From Rhizobium lentis (GTDB taxonomy: Bacteria > Pseudomonadota > Alphaproteobacteria > Rhizobiales > Rhizobiaceae), in contig NZ_JACHBD010000023.1 in assembly GCF_014200175.1 (NCBI RefSeq), positions 1 to 43,618 of the forward strand: a stretch of DNA of 43,618 bases. The letters are read 5' to 3'. The notes below the pieces were generated by a model, which searched no databases, had not been told where the DNA came from, and worked only from the letters and a program-made list of their open reading frames with translations. The position numbers and the translations under genes are program-made. Of the stretch, positions 28,353-36,640 are shown one piece after another; positions within the stretch are counted from its first letter, which is position 1, and each line of letters starts with the position of its first letter.

Positions 28353-29333
28353 ATGGAATACGTCAAATTTGGAAAGACCGGTCTCGAAGTGTCGAAAATC
28401 TGTCTGGGCTGCATGACCTTCGGCGATCCGGGCCGCGGCAATCATGCCTGGAGCCTGCGCGAAGAGGAAAGCCGGACGATGATCAGGCAGGCGATCGACC
28501 TCGGCATCAATTTTCTCGACACCGCCAACACCTATTCCAACGGTTCTTCAGAGGAGATCGTCGGGCGCGCCATCAAGGACTTCGCCAAGCGCGAAGATAT
28601 CGTGCTGGCGACCAAGGTGTTCAACCGCATGCGGCCGGGTCCGAACGGCGCCGGCCTGTCACGCAAGGCGATCCTCGAGGAGATCGACAATAGTCTTCGC
28701 CGTCTCGGCACCGACTATGTCGACCTCTACCAGATCCACCGTTTCGACTACACGACGCCGATCGAGGAAACGCTGGAAGCGCTGCATGACGTCGTCAAAG
28801 CGGGCAAGGCGCGTTATATCGGCGCCTCGTCGATGTATGCCTGGCAATTCGCCAAGGCGCTTTACGTCTCCCGGCTGAACGGCTGGACGGAATTCGTCAG
28901 CATGCAGAACCATCTGAACCTGCTCTACCGCGAGGAGGAGCGCGAAATGCTGCCGCTCTGCGAAGACCAGAAGATCGCCGTCATTCCCTGGAGCCCGCTG
29001 GCCCGCGGCCGTCTGACCCGTGACTGGGACGAGACGACGGCGCGCAGCGAGACCGACGAATTCGGCAAGACGCTCTACACGCAATCGATCGATGCCGACC
29101 GCAGGATCGTCGAGGCGGTGGCCGACATCGCCAGCGCCCGCGGCATTTCCCGCGCCCAGGTCGCCACCGCCTGGATCCTGCAGAAGAGCGTGGTGTCCGC
29201 CCCGATCATCGGCGCGTCCAAACCGAACCACCTGACGGACGCCGTCGCTTCGCTCACGGTCAAGCTCACTGCCGAGGAAATCGCCATATTGGAAGCACCC
29301 TATATTCCGCATGCCGTCGCCGGCTTCAAATAG
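28353..29333 (+). CDS. Aldo/keto reductase
   Basis: This 326-aa NADPH-dependent (beta/alpha)8 oxidoreductase reduces aldehydes or ketones; the natural substrate is unknown. The catalytic tetrad is intact: D56, Y61, K88 and H129. It belongs to the YajO/Tas-like group (KFGKTGLEVSKICLGCMTFG). I start it at 28353 (MEYVKFG), where GGAG lies seven bases upstream, not at the ATG 42 bases earlier. It starts 200 bases from the divergent acyl-CoA synthetase gene and reads toward a methyltransferase gene 130 bases on. Confidence 0.93.
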   Translation: MEYVKFGKTGLEVSKICLGCMTFGDPGRGNHAWSLREEESRTMIRQAIDLGINFLDTANTYSNGSSEEIVGRAIKDFAKREDIVLATKVFNRMRPGPNGAGLSRKAILEEIDNSLRRLGTDYVDLYQIHRFDYTTPIEETLEALHDVVKAGKARYIGASSMYAWQFAKALYVSRLNGWTEFVSMQNHLNLLYREEEREMLPLCEDQKIAVIPWSPLARGRLTRDWDETTARSETDEFGKTLYTQSIDADRRIVEAVADIASARGISRAQVATAWILQKSVVSAPIIGASKPNHLTDAVASLTVKLTAEEIAILEAPYIPHAVAGFK

Positions 29334-29463
29334 CCGCATCCCTCTTCTCAGCGCCCTCATAAAGGCAGATCCTCTCCCGACCGCGGTAGAGGATCGGGAT
29401 ACGACACACGCCGGTTACAGTTCCGTCCTGGCACTTGCCTGAAATATCGAGGAATCGTCCATC

Positions 29464-30261
29464 ATGACCACCGTTCCTTTCGAGCCCCGCCGCTTCCGCA
29501 CCACCGCCGCCTATTACAGCCGTTTCCGCATTCCCTATCCCGACGCGCTGATCGAACGCGTGACCGCCAGAACTGGCCTTCGGCCAGGCGACCGCCTGCT
29601 CGATCTCGGCTGCGGACCGGGCCAGATCGGCATCGCCTTCGCCCGCCTTGCCGGTGCCGACGTCACCGGTCTCGATCCGGAGCCGGAAATGCTGGACGCG
29701 GCCCGCGAGGGCGCGGCGGCAGCCGGTATTCACGTCGAATTCGTCCTCGGCTCCTCCTACGATCTCGGCCCCGCCTTCGGACCTTTGAAGATCACGACCA
29801 TGGGCCGCTCGTTCCACTGGATGGACCGCGCCGCAACGCTTGCGACGCTGGACAGGCTGACTGAGCCGGAGGGCGCCGTCATCCTTTTCGGCGACAGCCA
29901 CATCTCCGCCTCGCCCGCCTGGCGCGACGTTTTGGAAAAGATCTCGGAACGCTTTTCGCCGGAACCGATCAGAACAGAACGACAGCTTCGCCGCGGGCCG
30001 GACTGGATAAAGCACGAGGAATTTCTGCTGCGCTCCGCCTTCCGCAATCTCGAACGGATCGGCATCGTCACCGAGCGGCTGCTCGATGCTGACGAGATCA
30101 TCGGCCGTGCCTTCTCCATGTCGGTCACTTCGCCGCAGGCGCTCGGCGAGAGCACGGCCGAACTCGAACAGGCCTTACGAAACGAGCTCGCCGCTCTCTC
30201 GCCGGACGGAAAATTCACCGAGATCATCGAGGCCAACGCCCTCATCGCCTCCCGCGACTGA
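29464..30261 (+). CDS. Class I SAM-dependent methyltransferase
   Basis: This 265-aa protein has the SAM motif LDLGCGPG (46-53), the acidic loop GLDPEPEMLD and the central TTMGRSFHWMDRAATLA. The SFHWMD type occurs in a broad group of small-molecule methyltransferases, including UbiE/Trm11-like ones. The substrate is unknown. GAGGAA lies eight bases before the ATG. It converges on tetR with only two bases between the stop codons. A weak inverted repeat (29368-29375 with 29388-29395) lies in the gap upstream. Confidence 0.88.
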   Translation: MTTVPFEPRRFRTTAAYYSRFRIPYPDALIERVTARTGLRPGDRLLDLGCGPGQIGIAFARLAGADVTGLDPEPEMLDAAREGAAAAGIHVEFVLGSSYDLGPAFGPLKITTMGRSFHWMDRAATLATLDRLTEPEGAVILFGDSHISASPAWRDVLEKISERFSPEPIRTERQLRRGPDWIKHEEFLLRSAFRNLERIGIVTERLLDADEIIGRAFSMSVTSPQALGESTAELEQALRNELAALSPDGKFTEIIEANALIASRD

Positions 30262-30263
30262 GC

Positions 30264-30842
30264 CTATGGCCGGTTGGCAGGATCGAGCTGCCGGCGCATC
30301 GTCACCAGAAACTGCTCGGCAAGCCCGCGGTCCTCGACTGCCCGGGCAAGGATGACCGCGCCCATCATCGATGACAGCGTCGTTGCTGCATTGGCCCGGC
30401 GTTCCTCTTCGCTCTCGCCGGGAACAATATCGGCGAGCGTATCGACCAGCACGGATAGCCCATCGCTGAAAACGGCGCGAACCGCGCCGCGGCTGCGGCT
30501 CACCTCCTGGATCAGTGTTGCGAAGACGCAGCTGCCACCGGGATCATCAACCGTGCGCCAGTGAATATAATGGTCGAGAAGCGTTTCGAGCGGCCGATCC
30601 GGCGAACTGGCGATATGTTCCTTCCAGCGCTCTTCTACCCGATCGATCAGTTTGCGGCTGACCTCCAGCGCCAGCTCATCCTTGGAGCTGAAGTGACCGT
30701 AAAAGCCGCCATGCGTCAGTCCCGCCGCCTTCATGATGTCGGCAACGCCGACGCCGTCAAAACCGTTTTCCCGGAAGAGCACACCGGCAACACTCAGAAT
30801 CTTCTCGCGGTTTTCGGCAAATTTCTCGCGGCTGACCCGCAT
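30264..30842 (-). CDS. TetR/AcrR family transcriptional regulator
   Basis: This 192-aa repressor has the N-terminal TetR helix-turn-helix (about 10-57: ILSVAGVLFRENGFDGVGV then IMKAAGLTHGGFYGHFSSKDEL) and a variable ligand-binding C-terminal part. GGAGA lies six bases before the ATG. It is divergent from an MFS transporter with 128 bases between the starts. That gap holds two 14-bp palindromes over the likely tetR promoter, so it very probably represses itself and the transporter. The inducer is unknown. Confidence 0.93.
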   Translation of the reverse strand: MRVSREKFAENREKILSVAGVLFRENGFDGVGVADIMKAAGLTHGGFYGHFSSKDELALEVSRKLIDRVEERWKEHIASSPDRPLETLLDHYIHWRTVDDPGGSCVFATLIQEVSRSRGAVRAVFSDGLSVLVDTLADIVPGESEEERRANAATTLSSMMGAVILARAVEDRGLAEQFLVTMRRQLDPANRP

Positions 30843-30871
30843 CGTCGTCTCCAGAAATAGCGGCTTGACAA

Positions 30872-30900
30872 ATTATATGATGTCCATCATCAATACGCAA
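30872..30900 (-). promoter_or_regulatory. Promoter of the TetR-family gene
   Basis: On the minus strand there is a perfect -10 box TATAAT (30872-30877) and a -35 box TTGCGT (30895-30900) with a 17-base spacer. Operator 1 (30877-30890) overlaps the spacer and operator 2 lies just upstream, so a bound repressor would block this promoter. Confidence 0.65.
30877..30890. promoter_or_regulatory. TetR operator 1
   Basis: The palindrome ATGATG-TC-CATCAT lies between the divergent regulator and MFS genes. Its twin lies 29 bases away. It overlaps the spacer of the regulator's promoter. Confidence 0.75.
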
Positions 30901-30905
30901 GAAAT

Positions 30906-30919
30906 ATGATGACCATCAT
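30906..30919. promoter_or_regulatory. TetR operator 2
   Basis: The palindrome ATGATG-AC-CATCAT is the same as operator 1 except for the two central bases. It overlaps a possible rightward -10 box TATGAT (30905-30910) for the transporter gene, though a good -35 partner is not clear. Confidence 0.75.
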
Positions 30920-30970
30920 GTAAATCGGTCCAGTATCTCCGCCAATCTGAATCCCAACGGAATCGCGCAC

Positions 30971-32266
30971 ATGGTTTCCACAGCCCTTGCCTCCACCCTT
31001 GCCCGGCGCAACATTCATTACGGTTGGGTCGTCGTTGCCGCCACCTTCCTCACCATGCTGGTGACGGCGGGCGCCATGGGCGCGCCCGGCGTGCTCATCA
31101 AGCCGCTGCAGGACGAATTTGGCTGGGAAACCTCGCAGATTTCCTCCGCACTTGCGATCCGCCTGATCCTTTTCGGCTTCATGGGGCCGTTTGCCGCCGC
31201 CTTCATGAATTATTTCGGTGTGCGCAAGGTCATCGTCTTTGCATTGACGCTGATCGGCATAGGCTTCGTCGGCTCGCTGTTCATGACGACGTTGTGGCAG
31301 CTCCTGCTGCTCTGGGGCATCGTCGTCGGCTTCGGCACCGGATTGACCGCCATGGTGCTCGCCGCGACGGTGTCAACGCGCTGGTTTACCAAGCATCGCG
31401 GTCTCGTCGTCGGCATGCTTTCGGCGAGTTCTGCCACCGGCCAGCTCGTTTTCCTGCCGCTGATGGCGGAGCTGACGGAGCGTTACGGCTGGCGCTCGAC
31501 GGTGTTTTTTGTCTGCGCCATGATCATGGTCGCGGCCCTTGCCGTTCTCGCCTTCATGCGCGACCGGCCGGCTGACGTCAATTTGCCCTCTCTGGGTGAG
31601 GCGCATGTGACGCCGGCACCGGCCAGGCCGACGCTCGGTGCCGCCCTGATGACGCCGATCACCACGCTGCGCGAGATTTCGACGACCTCGACCTTCTGGA
31701 TCCTCTTTGCCACCTTCTTCATCTGCGGCCTCAGCACCAATGGCCTGATTCAGACCCATTTCGTCACCCTCTGCGGCGATTTCGGAATCGTGCCGGTGGC
31801 CGCCGCCAGCGTGCTTGCCGTCATGGGCATCTTCGATTTCTTCGGCACCATAGGCTCCGGCTGGCTGTCCGACCGGTTCGACAATCGCTGGCTGCTGTTC
31901 TGGTACTACGGCCTGCGCGGCCTGTCGCTACTCTATCTGCCCTTCAGCGATTTCAGCTTCTACGGCCTTTCGATCTTTGCCATCTTCTATGGCCTCGACT
32001 GGATCGCCACCGTGCCGCCGACCGTCAAGATCGCCGCCGACCGCTTCGGCCGTGAAAAGGCCGGCCTCGTCTTCGGCTGGGTCTTTGCTGGCCATCAGCT
32101 GGGCGCCGCCACCGCCGCCTATGGCGCCGGCCTCTCGCGCACGGAACTGTCGAGCTATCTGCCCGCCTTCTTCGTCGCCGGCGCCTTCTGCCTGCTGGCC
32201 TCGATCCTGGCGATCACGCTGAAGAAGTCAGGTCTGCCGAGTGCCGCCCCTGCCGCGGCCCACTGA
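30971..32266 (+). CDS. MFS transporter
   Basis: This 431-aa inner-membrane permease of the major facilitator superfamily has about 12 hydrophobic segments from residue 18 on, a loop near 205-220 and the typical GTGLTAMVLAATVSTRWFTKHRG in the central helices. It resembles the monocarboxylate/oxalate-type MFS proteins, but the substrate cannot be read from sequence. The start is the ATG at 30971 with GGAA nine bases before it. Control by the divergent TetR protein is likely. Confidence 0.9.
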   Translation: MVSTALASTLARRNIHYGWVVVAATFLTMLVTAGAMGAPGVLIKPLQDEFGWETSQISSALAIRLILFGFMGPFAAAFMNYFGVRKVIVFALTLIGIGFVGSLFMTTLWQLLLLWGIVVGFGTGLTAMVLAATVSTRWFTKHRGLVVGMLSASSATGQLVFLPLMAELTERYGWRSTVFFVCAMIMVAALAVLAFMRDRPADVNLPSLGEAHVTPAPARPTLGAALMTPITTLREISTTSTFWILFATFFICGLSTNGLIQTHFVTLCGDFGIVPVAAASVLAVMGIFDFFGTIGSGWLSDRFDNRWLLFWYYGLRGLSLLYLPFSDFSFYGLSIFAIFYGLDWIATVPPTVKIAADRFGREKAGLVFGWVFAGHQLGAATAAYGAGLSRTELSSYLPAFFVAGAFCLLASILAITLKKSGLPSAAPAAAH

Positions 32267-32392
32267 TCTCAGAGAGGACCCGGTCTGGAAACAAGGCTGG
32301 GTCTCTCCACCGGATTGCCGCGATAACTTCGTTCGTCCGTCTTGCATGCGCAGGCGCACACATGTTAGACACCCGCCTCGTCGGTATCCGTT

Positions 32393-32477
32393 GCCCCATT
32401 GGCGGAATTGGTAGACGCGCTCGACTCAAAATCGAGTTTCGAAAGAAGTGCTGGTTCGACCCCGGCATGGGGCACCA
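32393..32477 (+). tRNA. tRNA-Leu (anticodon CAA)
   Basis: An 85-base class II tRNA folds with a 7-bp acceptor stem (GCCCCAT with ATGGGGC), a D-arm, an anticodon arm CTCGA-CTCAAAA-TCGAG with anticodon CAA, a long variable arm and the T-arm GGTTCGACCCC. The CCA end is encoded (32475-32477). It reads UUG leucine codons. Confidence 0.95.
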
Positions 32478-32484
32478 GCCTCCT

Positions 32485-32522
32485 CTCTGTGAGCTTCGTC
32501 TCGGAGCCCGGAGCTCACAGAG
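32485..32522. repeat. Inverted repeat downstream of tRNA-Leu
   Basis: A 10-bp inverted repeat (CTCTGTGAGC at 32485-32494 with GCTCACAGAG at 32513-32522) starts eight bases past the tRNA end, with a further partial pairing outside it. No T-run follows, so it may be a processing or factor-dependent termination structure rather than a classical terminator. Confidence 0.5.
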
Positions 32523-32673
32523 CGGAGGATGTCGCGCCGCAGTTCCATCAGGAACGAAGGCGGACTGGTTCGATAGCGCTCCGGTTGGCAGCACCATCAT
32601 TACGATGCGCCGCGTAGCCCATGCTTCAAAGAGCTGACGCGGGAGCACCGAACGAACTCCTATCCGAATAAAA

Positions 32674-32961
32674 CTACTTGTTTTTCAGCAGCCACATCTT
32701 GCCGGCCATGGTGATGCCGTAGACGTCTTTCGAGACATCGTCATCCAGGTGCCGCCGCTCGAGGAAACCCGGCTCCTTCAGCTCGCCCAGCGTCTTGGCG
32801 GTGACCGATTTGATTTTCTGAGGCCGCTCTTTCCAACGGTCATTTTTCGCGTAAGTTACCGTCGCGTTCTGATGCGTCCATTTATTGGCAGGTTGAGGGT
32901 AAAGGTCTCCATCCCTGGCCAGTTTCAGTGCGGCGATCTGGGACGGCGTAAGCTCAATCAT
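32674..32961 (-). CDS. Small hypothetical protein
   Basis: I do not recognise this 95-aa protein. It begins MIELTPSQIAALKLARDGDL, is basic and lacks membrane segments or cysteines, and the beginning looks like the first helices of a winged-helix fold (TPSQIAALKLA, then a later KTLGELKEPGFLERR and TMAGKMWLLKNK). That fits a small DNA-associated protein, as a guess. AGGAT lies about eight bases before the ATG. It sits between a tRNA gene and another orphan gene and has no recognisable partner. Confidence 0.6.
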   Translation of the reverse strand: MIELTPSQIAALKLARDGDLYPQPANKWTHQNATVTYAKNDRWKERPQKIKSVTAKTLGELKEPGFLERRHLDDDVSKDVYGITMAGKMWLLKNK

Positions 32962-33082
32962 ACTAAAAGATCCTGTGCAGGAGTTGTTTGCGCTGGGAGT
33001 GCGCTTGTACCAAGGGCGTGCTCATAACACCGACGGACGAGTTTCACCACTGCATAGAGAATATGCGCGCCACGAAAGGCGA

Positions 33083-33107
33083 AAACCCGGCTCTTTGAAC
33101 CGGGTTT
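33083..33107 (-). terminator. Terminator after the small exported protein gene
   Basis: An 8-bp stem (33083-33090 with 33100-33107) with a nine-base loop precedes a short T-run in the minus direction, 25 bases past the stop of the gene at 33132-33416. Confidence 0.65.
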
Positions 33108-33131
33108 CAAGTCATTGTCGCGGATTTCCGG

Positions 33132-33416
33132 TTAATTGCAACGCCGGACGGTTTTGGTCACTTCGCCGTCATCGGTCTGGCGGGTGACACTTCTGGTTTC
33201 GCAGCCATTGTCGCGATAGCGGCGGTGCTCACGTTCGCGCACCGCACCAAAAGTGACGCCACGCTCGCTGATGGTGATGCCGGGTCTGACCCGTTCATGA
33301 CGATAACCGTCATCATAGGTACGTTCCCTCACGTATACGCTGTCGGCGAGAACAGGCGCTGCAAACGAGCAGGCGGCAAGGGCCGCTACAGTACAATTCA
33401 GGATGATCTTCCGCAT
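33132..33416 (-). CDS. Small exported protein, function unknown
   Basis: This 94-aa protein has a clear signal peptide (MRKIILNCTVAALAACSF, cleaved near VLA at 22-24) and a small charged mature part rich in Arg, Tyr and Glu (VYVRERTYDDGYRHER, EREHRRYRDNG) with a pair of cysteines near the end (about 70 and 93) that could form a disulfide. I start it at 33416, where GGAGA lies six bases upstream; the frame opens further without a signal-like sequence. No family is recognised. A terminator follows. Confidence 0.72.
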   Translation of the reverse strand: MRKIILNCTVAALAACSFAAPVLADSVYVRERTYDDGYRHERVRPGITISERGVTFGAVREREHRRYRDNGCETRSVTRQTDDGEVTKTVRRCN

Positions 33417-33628
33417 GTCGTTTCTCCATTCTTGATGAAAGGGCAACGAGACAAGACGCAACTGGTTCCAACATCGCCGATCGCCCGGGCCCGCCGCAAA
33501 CGACAGCAGACCAGTTCCACACCTGATCGCAAGGATTGAGAACAAGGGCCGCCACCCGCCAAATCAACTGTTTAATTTTGCGTGTACTTCGTACAGAGTG
33601 GCCGCCGCCATCACAGGAAGGGTCGGAC

Positions 33629-35377
33629 GTGCATCAGGAAGTAGGGCTTATCGCAACGGTCGCCGTCAGTTTCGTTTTCGCGGCGATCCTCGGTTATTGC
33701 GCTGACCGGCTCCGGCTGCCACCGCTCGTCGGCTATCTCCTCGCCGGCATCCTGATGGGGCCGTTCACGCCCGGCTTCGTTGCAGACACCGCGCTTGCCG
33801 GCCAGCTTGCCGAAATGGGCGTCATCCTCCTGATGTTCGGCGTCGGCCTGCATTTTTCCGCCTCCGATCTGCTCGCCGTGCGCGGGCTCGCCGTGCCCGG
33901 CGCGATCGGGCGCATCATCCTCGCCACCCTTCTGGGTATTGGTCTCTGCAAACTCTGGGGCTGGAGCCTTGGCGCCGGCCTGGTCTTCGGCCTCAGCCTG
34001 TCGGTTGCGAGTACCGTGGTTCTTCTGAAAGCGCTGGAGGAGCGCAATCTCGTCAACGCGCCGAGCGGGCGCGTCGCCGTCGGCTGGCTGATCGTCGAGG
34101 ATCTGGTGATGGTGCTGGCGCTGGTGATGCTGCCGGCGCTGGCCGAGCTTCTCGGCGGCCACTCGGTCGATACGACCAATCACGGCCTCGGCGAACTGCC
34201 GCTGGCGCTGACAATCGGGCTGACCCTGTTGAAGGTGGCGGCCTTCACCGCCATGGCGATCTTCCTCGGCCCTCGTATCGTGCCCTGGCTGCTGACGATG
34301 ATCGCCCGCACAGGCTCACGCGAACTCTTCACGCTGACCGTGCTGGCAATCGCGCTCGGCATTGCTTTCGGCTCGGCGGCGATCTTCGGCGTCTCTTTTG
34401 CGCTCGGCGCCTTCTTCGCCGGCGTCGTCATGAGCGAATCCCAGCTCAGCCACAGGGCGGCCGCCGATTCGCTGCCGTTGCAGAATGCCTTCTCCGTGCT
34501 GTTCTTTGTCTCCGTCGGCATGCTCTTCGATCCCTCGATCCTGGTGCGCCAGCCGCTCGCCGTGATCGGTGCCTTGGCGCTCGTCATTCTCGGCAAGGCC
34601 GTCATCACCTTCATGATAGTCATGCTGCTGCGCTATCCGATCGGCATAGGGCTGACGCTGGCCGGCGGCCTCGCCCAGATCGGCGAATTTTCCTTCATTC
34701 TTGCCGGCCTCGGAGTCTCGCTCGGGCTGCTGCCTCATGAGGGCCAGGATTTGATCCTTGCCGCCGCGATCCTGTCGATCACCCTCAATCCGATCGTGAT
34801 CTTTGCCAGCGAGGGCCTGAAAAAATATATCCATTCGAAATGGCCCCCACTCTTCGAAAGCTACGGCAGGAAGAGGCAGAAGACACTCGGCAAGGAACTG
34901 GAAAAGATCAGGGCGCTCGGTGAGGAGCGCGAACGTCAGCACCAGTTGAAGATGCAGCAGCTGATCGAAACCTTCCCGCTGTTTTCCCAGGTCGGCGAGG
35001 ACGCACAGGAGGAGTTGCTGTTGCTCTTCAAGGCAAAGTCAGCCCCGCCCGGCGAACGCGTCATCCGCCGCGGCGACCGCGGCGACAGCATGTATTTCAT
35101 CTCCTCGGGTGCCGTGGAAGTGCGGCTCGCCAGCGGCGCGATCCGCCTCGAACCGGGTGCCTTCTTCGGCGAGATGGCGCTGTTGAGCGGCGGACGGCGA
35201 ACGGCCGATGTCATCGCCGTCGACTTCTGCCAGTTCGAAGTCCTTGAGCGACGCGACTTCAACATGTTCATGTCGCACCATCCCAACCTGCGGGCGATCG
35301 TCAGCGAAATGGCCCAGAAGCGCACGGAAATGAACGTGCTGCGTCAGCAATGGGAAAAGTCGATGGATCTGTCCTGA
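33629..35377 (+). CDS. CPA2 cation/proton antiporter fused to a cyclic-nucleotide-binding domain
   Basis: This 582-aa inner-membrane protein has a Kef/CPA2-type Na+/K+:H+ exchanger domain with about 12 membrane segments (residues 1-395), including GYLLAGILMGPFTPG and the SLSVASTVVLLKALEE core segment. A charged coiled region (about 400-445) links it to a C-terminal CRP-like cyclic-nucleotide-binding domain (about 450-570) with the phosphate-binding-cassette signature FFGEMALLSGGRRTADV (G514, E515, R524). This replaces the RCK/TrkA-N domain of KefB/C. The start is a GTG at 33629 with AGGAAGG seven bases upstream. The ligand (cAMP, cGMP or other) and the ion are unknown. Confidence 0.88.
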   Translation: MHQEVGLIATVAVSFVFAAILGYCADRLRLPPLVGYLLAGILMGPFTPGFVADTALAGQLAEMGVILLMFGVGLHFSASDLLAVRGLAVPGAIGRIILATLLGIGLCKLWGWSLGAGLVFGLSLSVASTVVLLKALEERNLVNAPSGRVAVGWLIVEDLVMVLALVMLPALAELLGGHSVDTTNHGLGELPLALTIGLTLLKVAAFTAMAIFLGPRIVPWLLTMIARTGSRELFTLTVLAIALGIAFGSAAIFGVSFALGAFFAGVVMSESQLSHRAAADSLPLQNAFSVLFFVSVGMLFDPSILVRQPLAVIGALALVILGKAVITFMIVMLLRYPIGIGLTLAGGLAQIGEFSFILAGLGVSLGLLPHEGQDLILAAAILSITLNPIVIFASEGLKKYIHSKWPPLFESYGRKRQKTLGKELEKIRALGEERERQHQLKMQQLIETFPLFSQVGEDAQEELLLLFKAKSAPPGERVIRRGDRGDSMYFISSGAVEVRLASGAIRLEPGAFFGEMALLSGGRRTADVIAVDFCQFEVLERRDFNMFMSHHPNLRAIVSEMAQKRTEMNVLRQQWEKSMDLS

Positions 35378-35436
35378 CGCGCAGACACCCGGAGTTCAGG
35401 GGCCAGAACCACCTGCAAACCCGTTGTGCGATGCTG

Positions 35437-35727
35437 TCAGCCTGCCGGCCAATAGCCGTCGGAACGGAAATCCTCCGGGATTGGATCGAGCCGCGACAGT
35501 GTCTCGGCCGCGAAATCGATCTGCAGCGACAAGTATTTCAGAGACGCCAGCATCGGCACGCCGGTCGCGAATTCCCGAACGCGGGACAGATGATAACCGC
35601 TTTCGTTCAGCCTCCGGGCGGCTTCTCGACGCACATCGTCCCTGTTCGGTCCCCGTCCCGCTCCGAGCCCGTCATCCAGTTCCACGGCCTGAGCGCGGCC
35701 GCCCTCGATCACTTTAAACATTCTCAT
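35437..35727 (-). CDS. Hypothetical protein
   Basis: I do not recognise this 96-aa protein. It begins MRMFKVIEGGRAQAVELDDG, is soluble and has no cysteine in the chosen form; its middle (RREAARRLNESGYHLSRVREFATGVP) looks helical. The start could be the ATG at 35727 (AGGGTGG five bases upstream) or the one six bases later. It lies between the antiporter and the DedA gene, on the opposite strand to both. Confidence 0.55.
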   Translation of the reverse strand: MRMFKVIEGGRAQAVELDDGLGAGRGPNRDDVRREAARRLNESGYHLSRVREFATGVPMLASLKYLSLQIDFAAETLSRLDPIPEDFRSDGYWPAG

Positions 35728-35923
35728 GCCACCCTGCACGTCGCCCTCAAACCAGCCTGCCTCACAATGGCCGATTCGCCATCTCATGAAATCTTGGGAG
35801 AGGCATCAATGTCCGCATCACGAAATTTTTAGGCGGCGGGTGGCACGAAGGACACGGCCAAGCATTTACAGGGCCGCGCACGGCCCCTAAAGCTCTTTTG
35901 CACCGCAACAGGAAGGGAACGGA

Positions 35924-36514
35924 ATGCTCCGCAGACTTTACGACTGGACCATGTCTCTGGCCGCGCGCAAATCGGCTGAAGTCTGGCTTGCCGTCATCGC
36001 CTTCGTCGAAAGCTCCGTCTTTCTCGTCCCCGCCGATGTGCTTTTCCTGCCGATGGCGCTCGCCAAACCAGAACGCTCCTATCGCTATGCGCTGATTGCG
36101 ACTATCGCCTCCGTGCTCGGCGGCATCGCCGGCTGGGCGCTCGGCTTTTACGCCTATGAGACGGTGGCGCGGCCAGTTCTCGAATTCTACGGCAAACTCG
36201 ATGCCTTCGAGCAGATGAAGGCCTATGTCACCTATGAGTGGATCCTGCTGCTGCTCGTCACGTCGGGCCTTGCGCATCTGCCGCCGATCAAGATCGTCAC
36301 CATCCTGTCCGGCGTCATTCACGTCAATCTGGGCCTTTTCATTGTTTCGGCGATTATTGCCCGCGGCGCCCGTTTCCTCTTCCTCGCCTGGCTGCTGCGC
36401 CGCTACGGCGAGCCGATCCGTGAATTCATCGAGAAGCGCCTCGGCCAGCTCGTCGGCATCGGTGCCACTGCGGCAATCGTGCTATATTTCGGCTACCGCT
36501 CTTTCGCTCACTAG
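35924..36514 (+). CDS. DedA/YqaA family membrane protein
   Basis: This 196-aa inner-membrane protein belongs to the SNARE-associated/DedA superfamily (YqaA-like branch), which includes lipid carrier flippases such as undecaprenyl phosphate translocases. Visible features are the VIAFVESSVFLVPADVLFLPMA segment, the GIAGWALGFYAYE glycine-rich part and the re-entrant-type LPPIKIVTILSGVI. AGGAAGGGA precedes the ATG by a proper distance. Its TAG stop is also the first three bases of a palindromic repeat element (36512-36611). Confidence 0.85.
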   Translation: MLRRLYDWTMSLAARKSAEVWLAVIAFVESSVFLVPADVLFLPMALAKPERSYRYALIATIASVLGGIAGWALGFYAYETVARPVLEFYGKLDAFEQMKAYVTYEWILLLLVTSGLAHLPPIKIVTILSGVIHVNLGLFIVSAIIARGARFLFLAWLLRRYGEPIREFIEKRLGQLVGIGATAAIVLYFGYRSFAH

Positions 36515-36611
36515 AGCATTTCCCTTTTCTTCGAATAACGAAGGTGCTCTATCTCTTTTGATTTTACGCAATTCCGGACGCAAAACCGCTTCACACTTTT
36601 GCTGGAATTGC
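36512..36611. repeat. Compound palindromic intergenic repeat (Rhizobium-type)
   Basis: Two hairpins lie back to back. The first pairs TAGAGCA (36512-36518) with TGCTCTA (36545-36551). The second pairs GCAATTCC (36568-36575) with GGAATTGC (36604-36611), with a nested pair GCAAAA/TTTTGC (36580-36585 with 36597-36602). I remember very similar sequences repeated between genes of Rhizobium genomes. It fills most of the gap between the DedA gene and dsbB. Confidence 0.65.
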
Positions 36612-36640
36612 TTCAAGCCAAACTCTCGCGGAGCTCCGCC

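Noticed and set aside
29368..29395. An inverted repeat as terminator of the aldo/keto reductase gene
   Set aside because: The 8-bp arms are present, but no T-run follows in either direction and the loop is 12 bases.
30865..30870. A rightward TTGACA as -35 box of the MFS gene
   Set aside because: No acceptable -10 box lies 16-18 bases downstream; the possible TATGAT at 30905 is too far.
32362..32637. A short frame across the tRNA-Leu gene
   Set aside because: The tRNA folds well and the frame has no protein-like features.
32393..33600. A genomic island integrated at tRNA-Leu
   Set aside because: There is no integrase and no second copy of the tRNA 3' end in the window; two small orphan genes alone are not enough.
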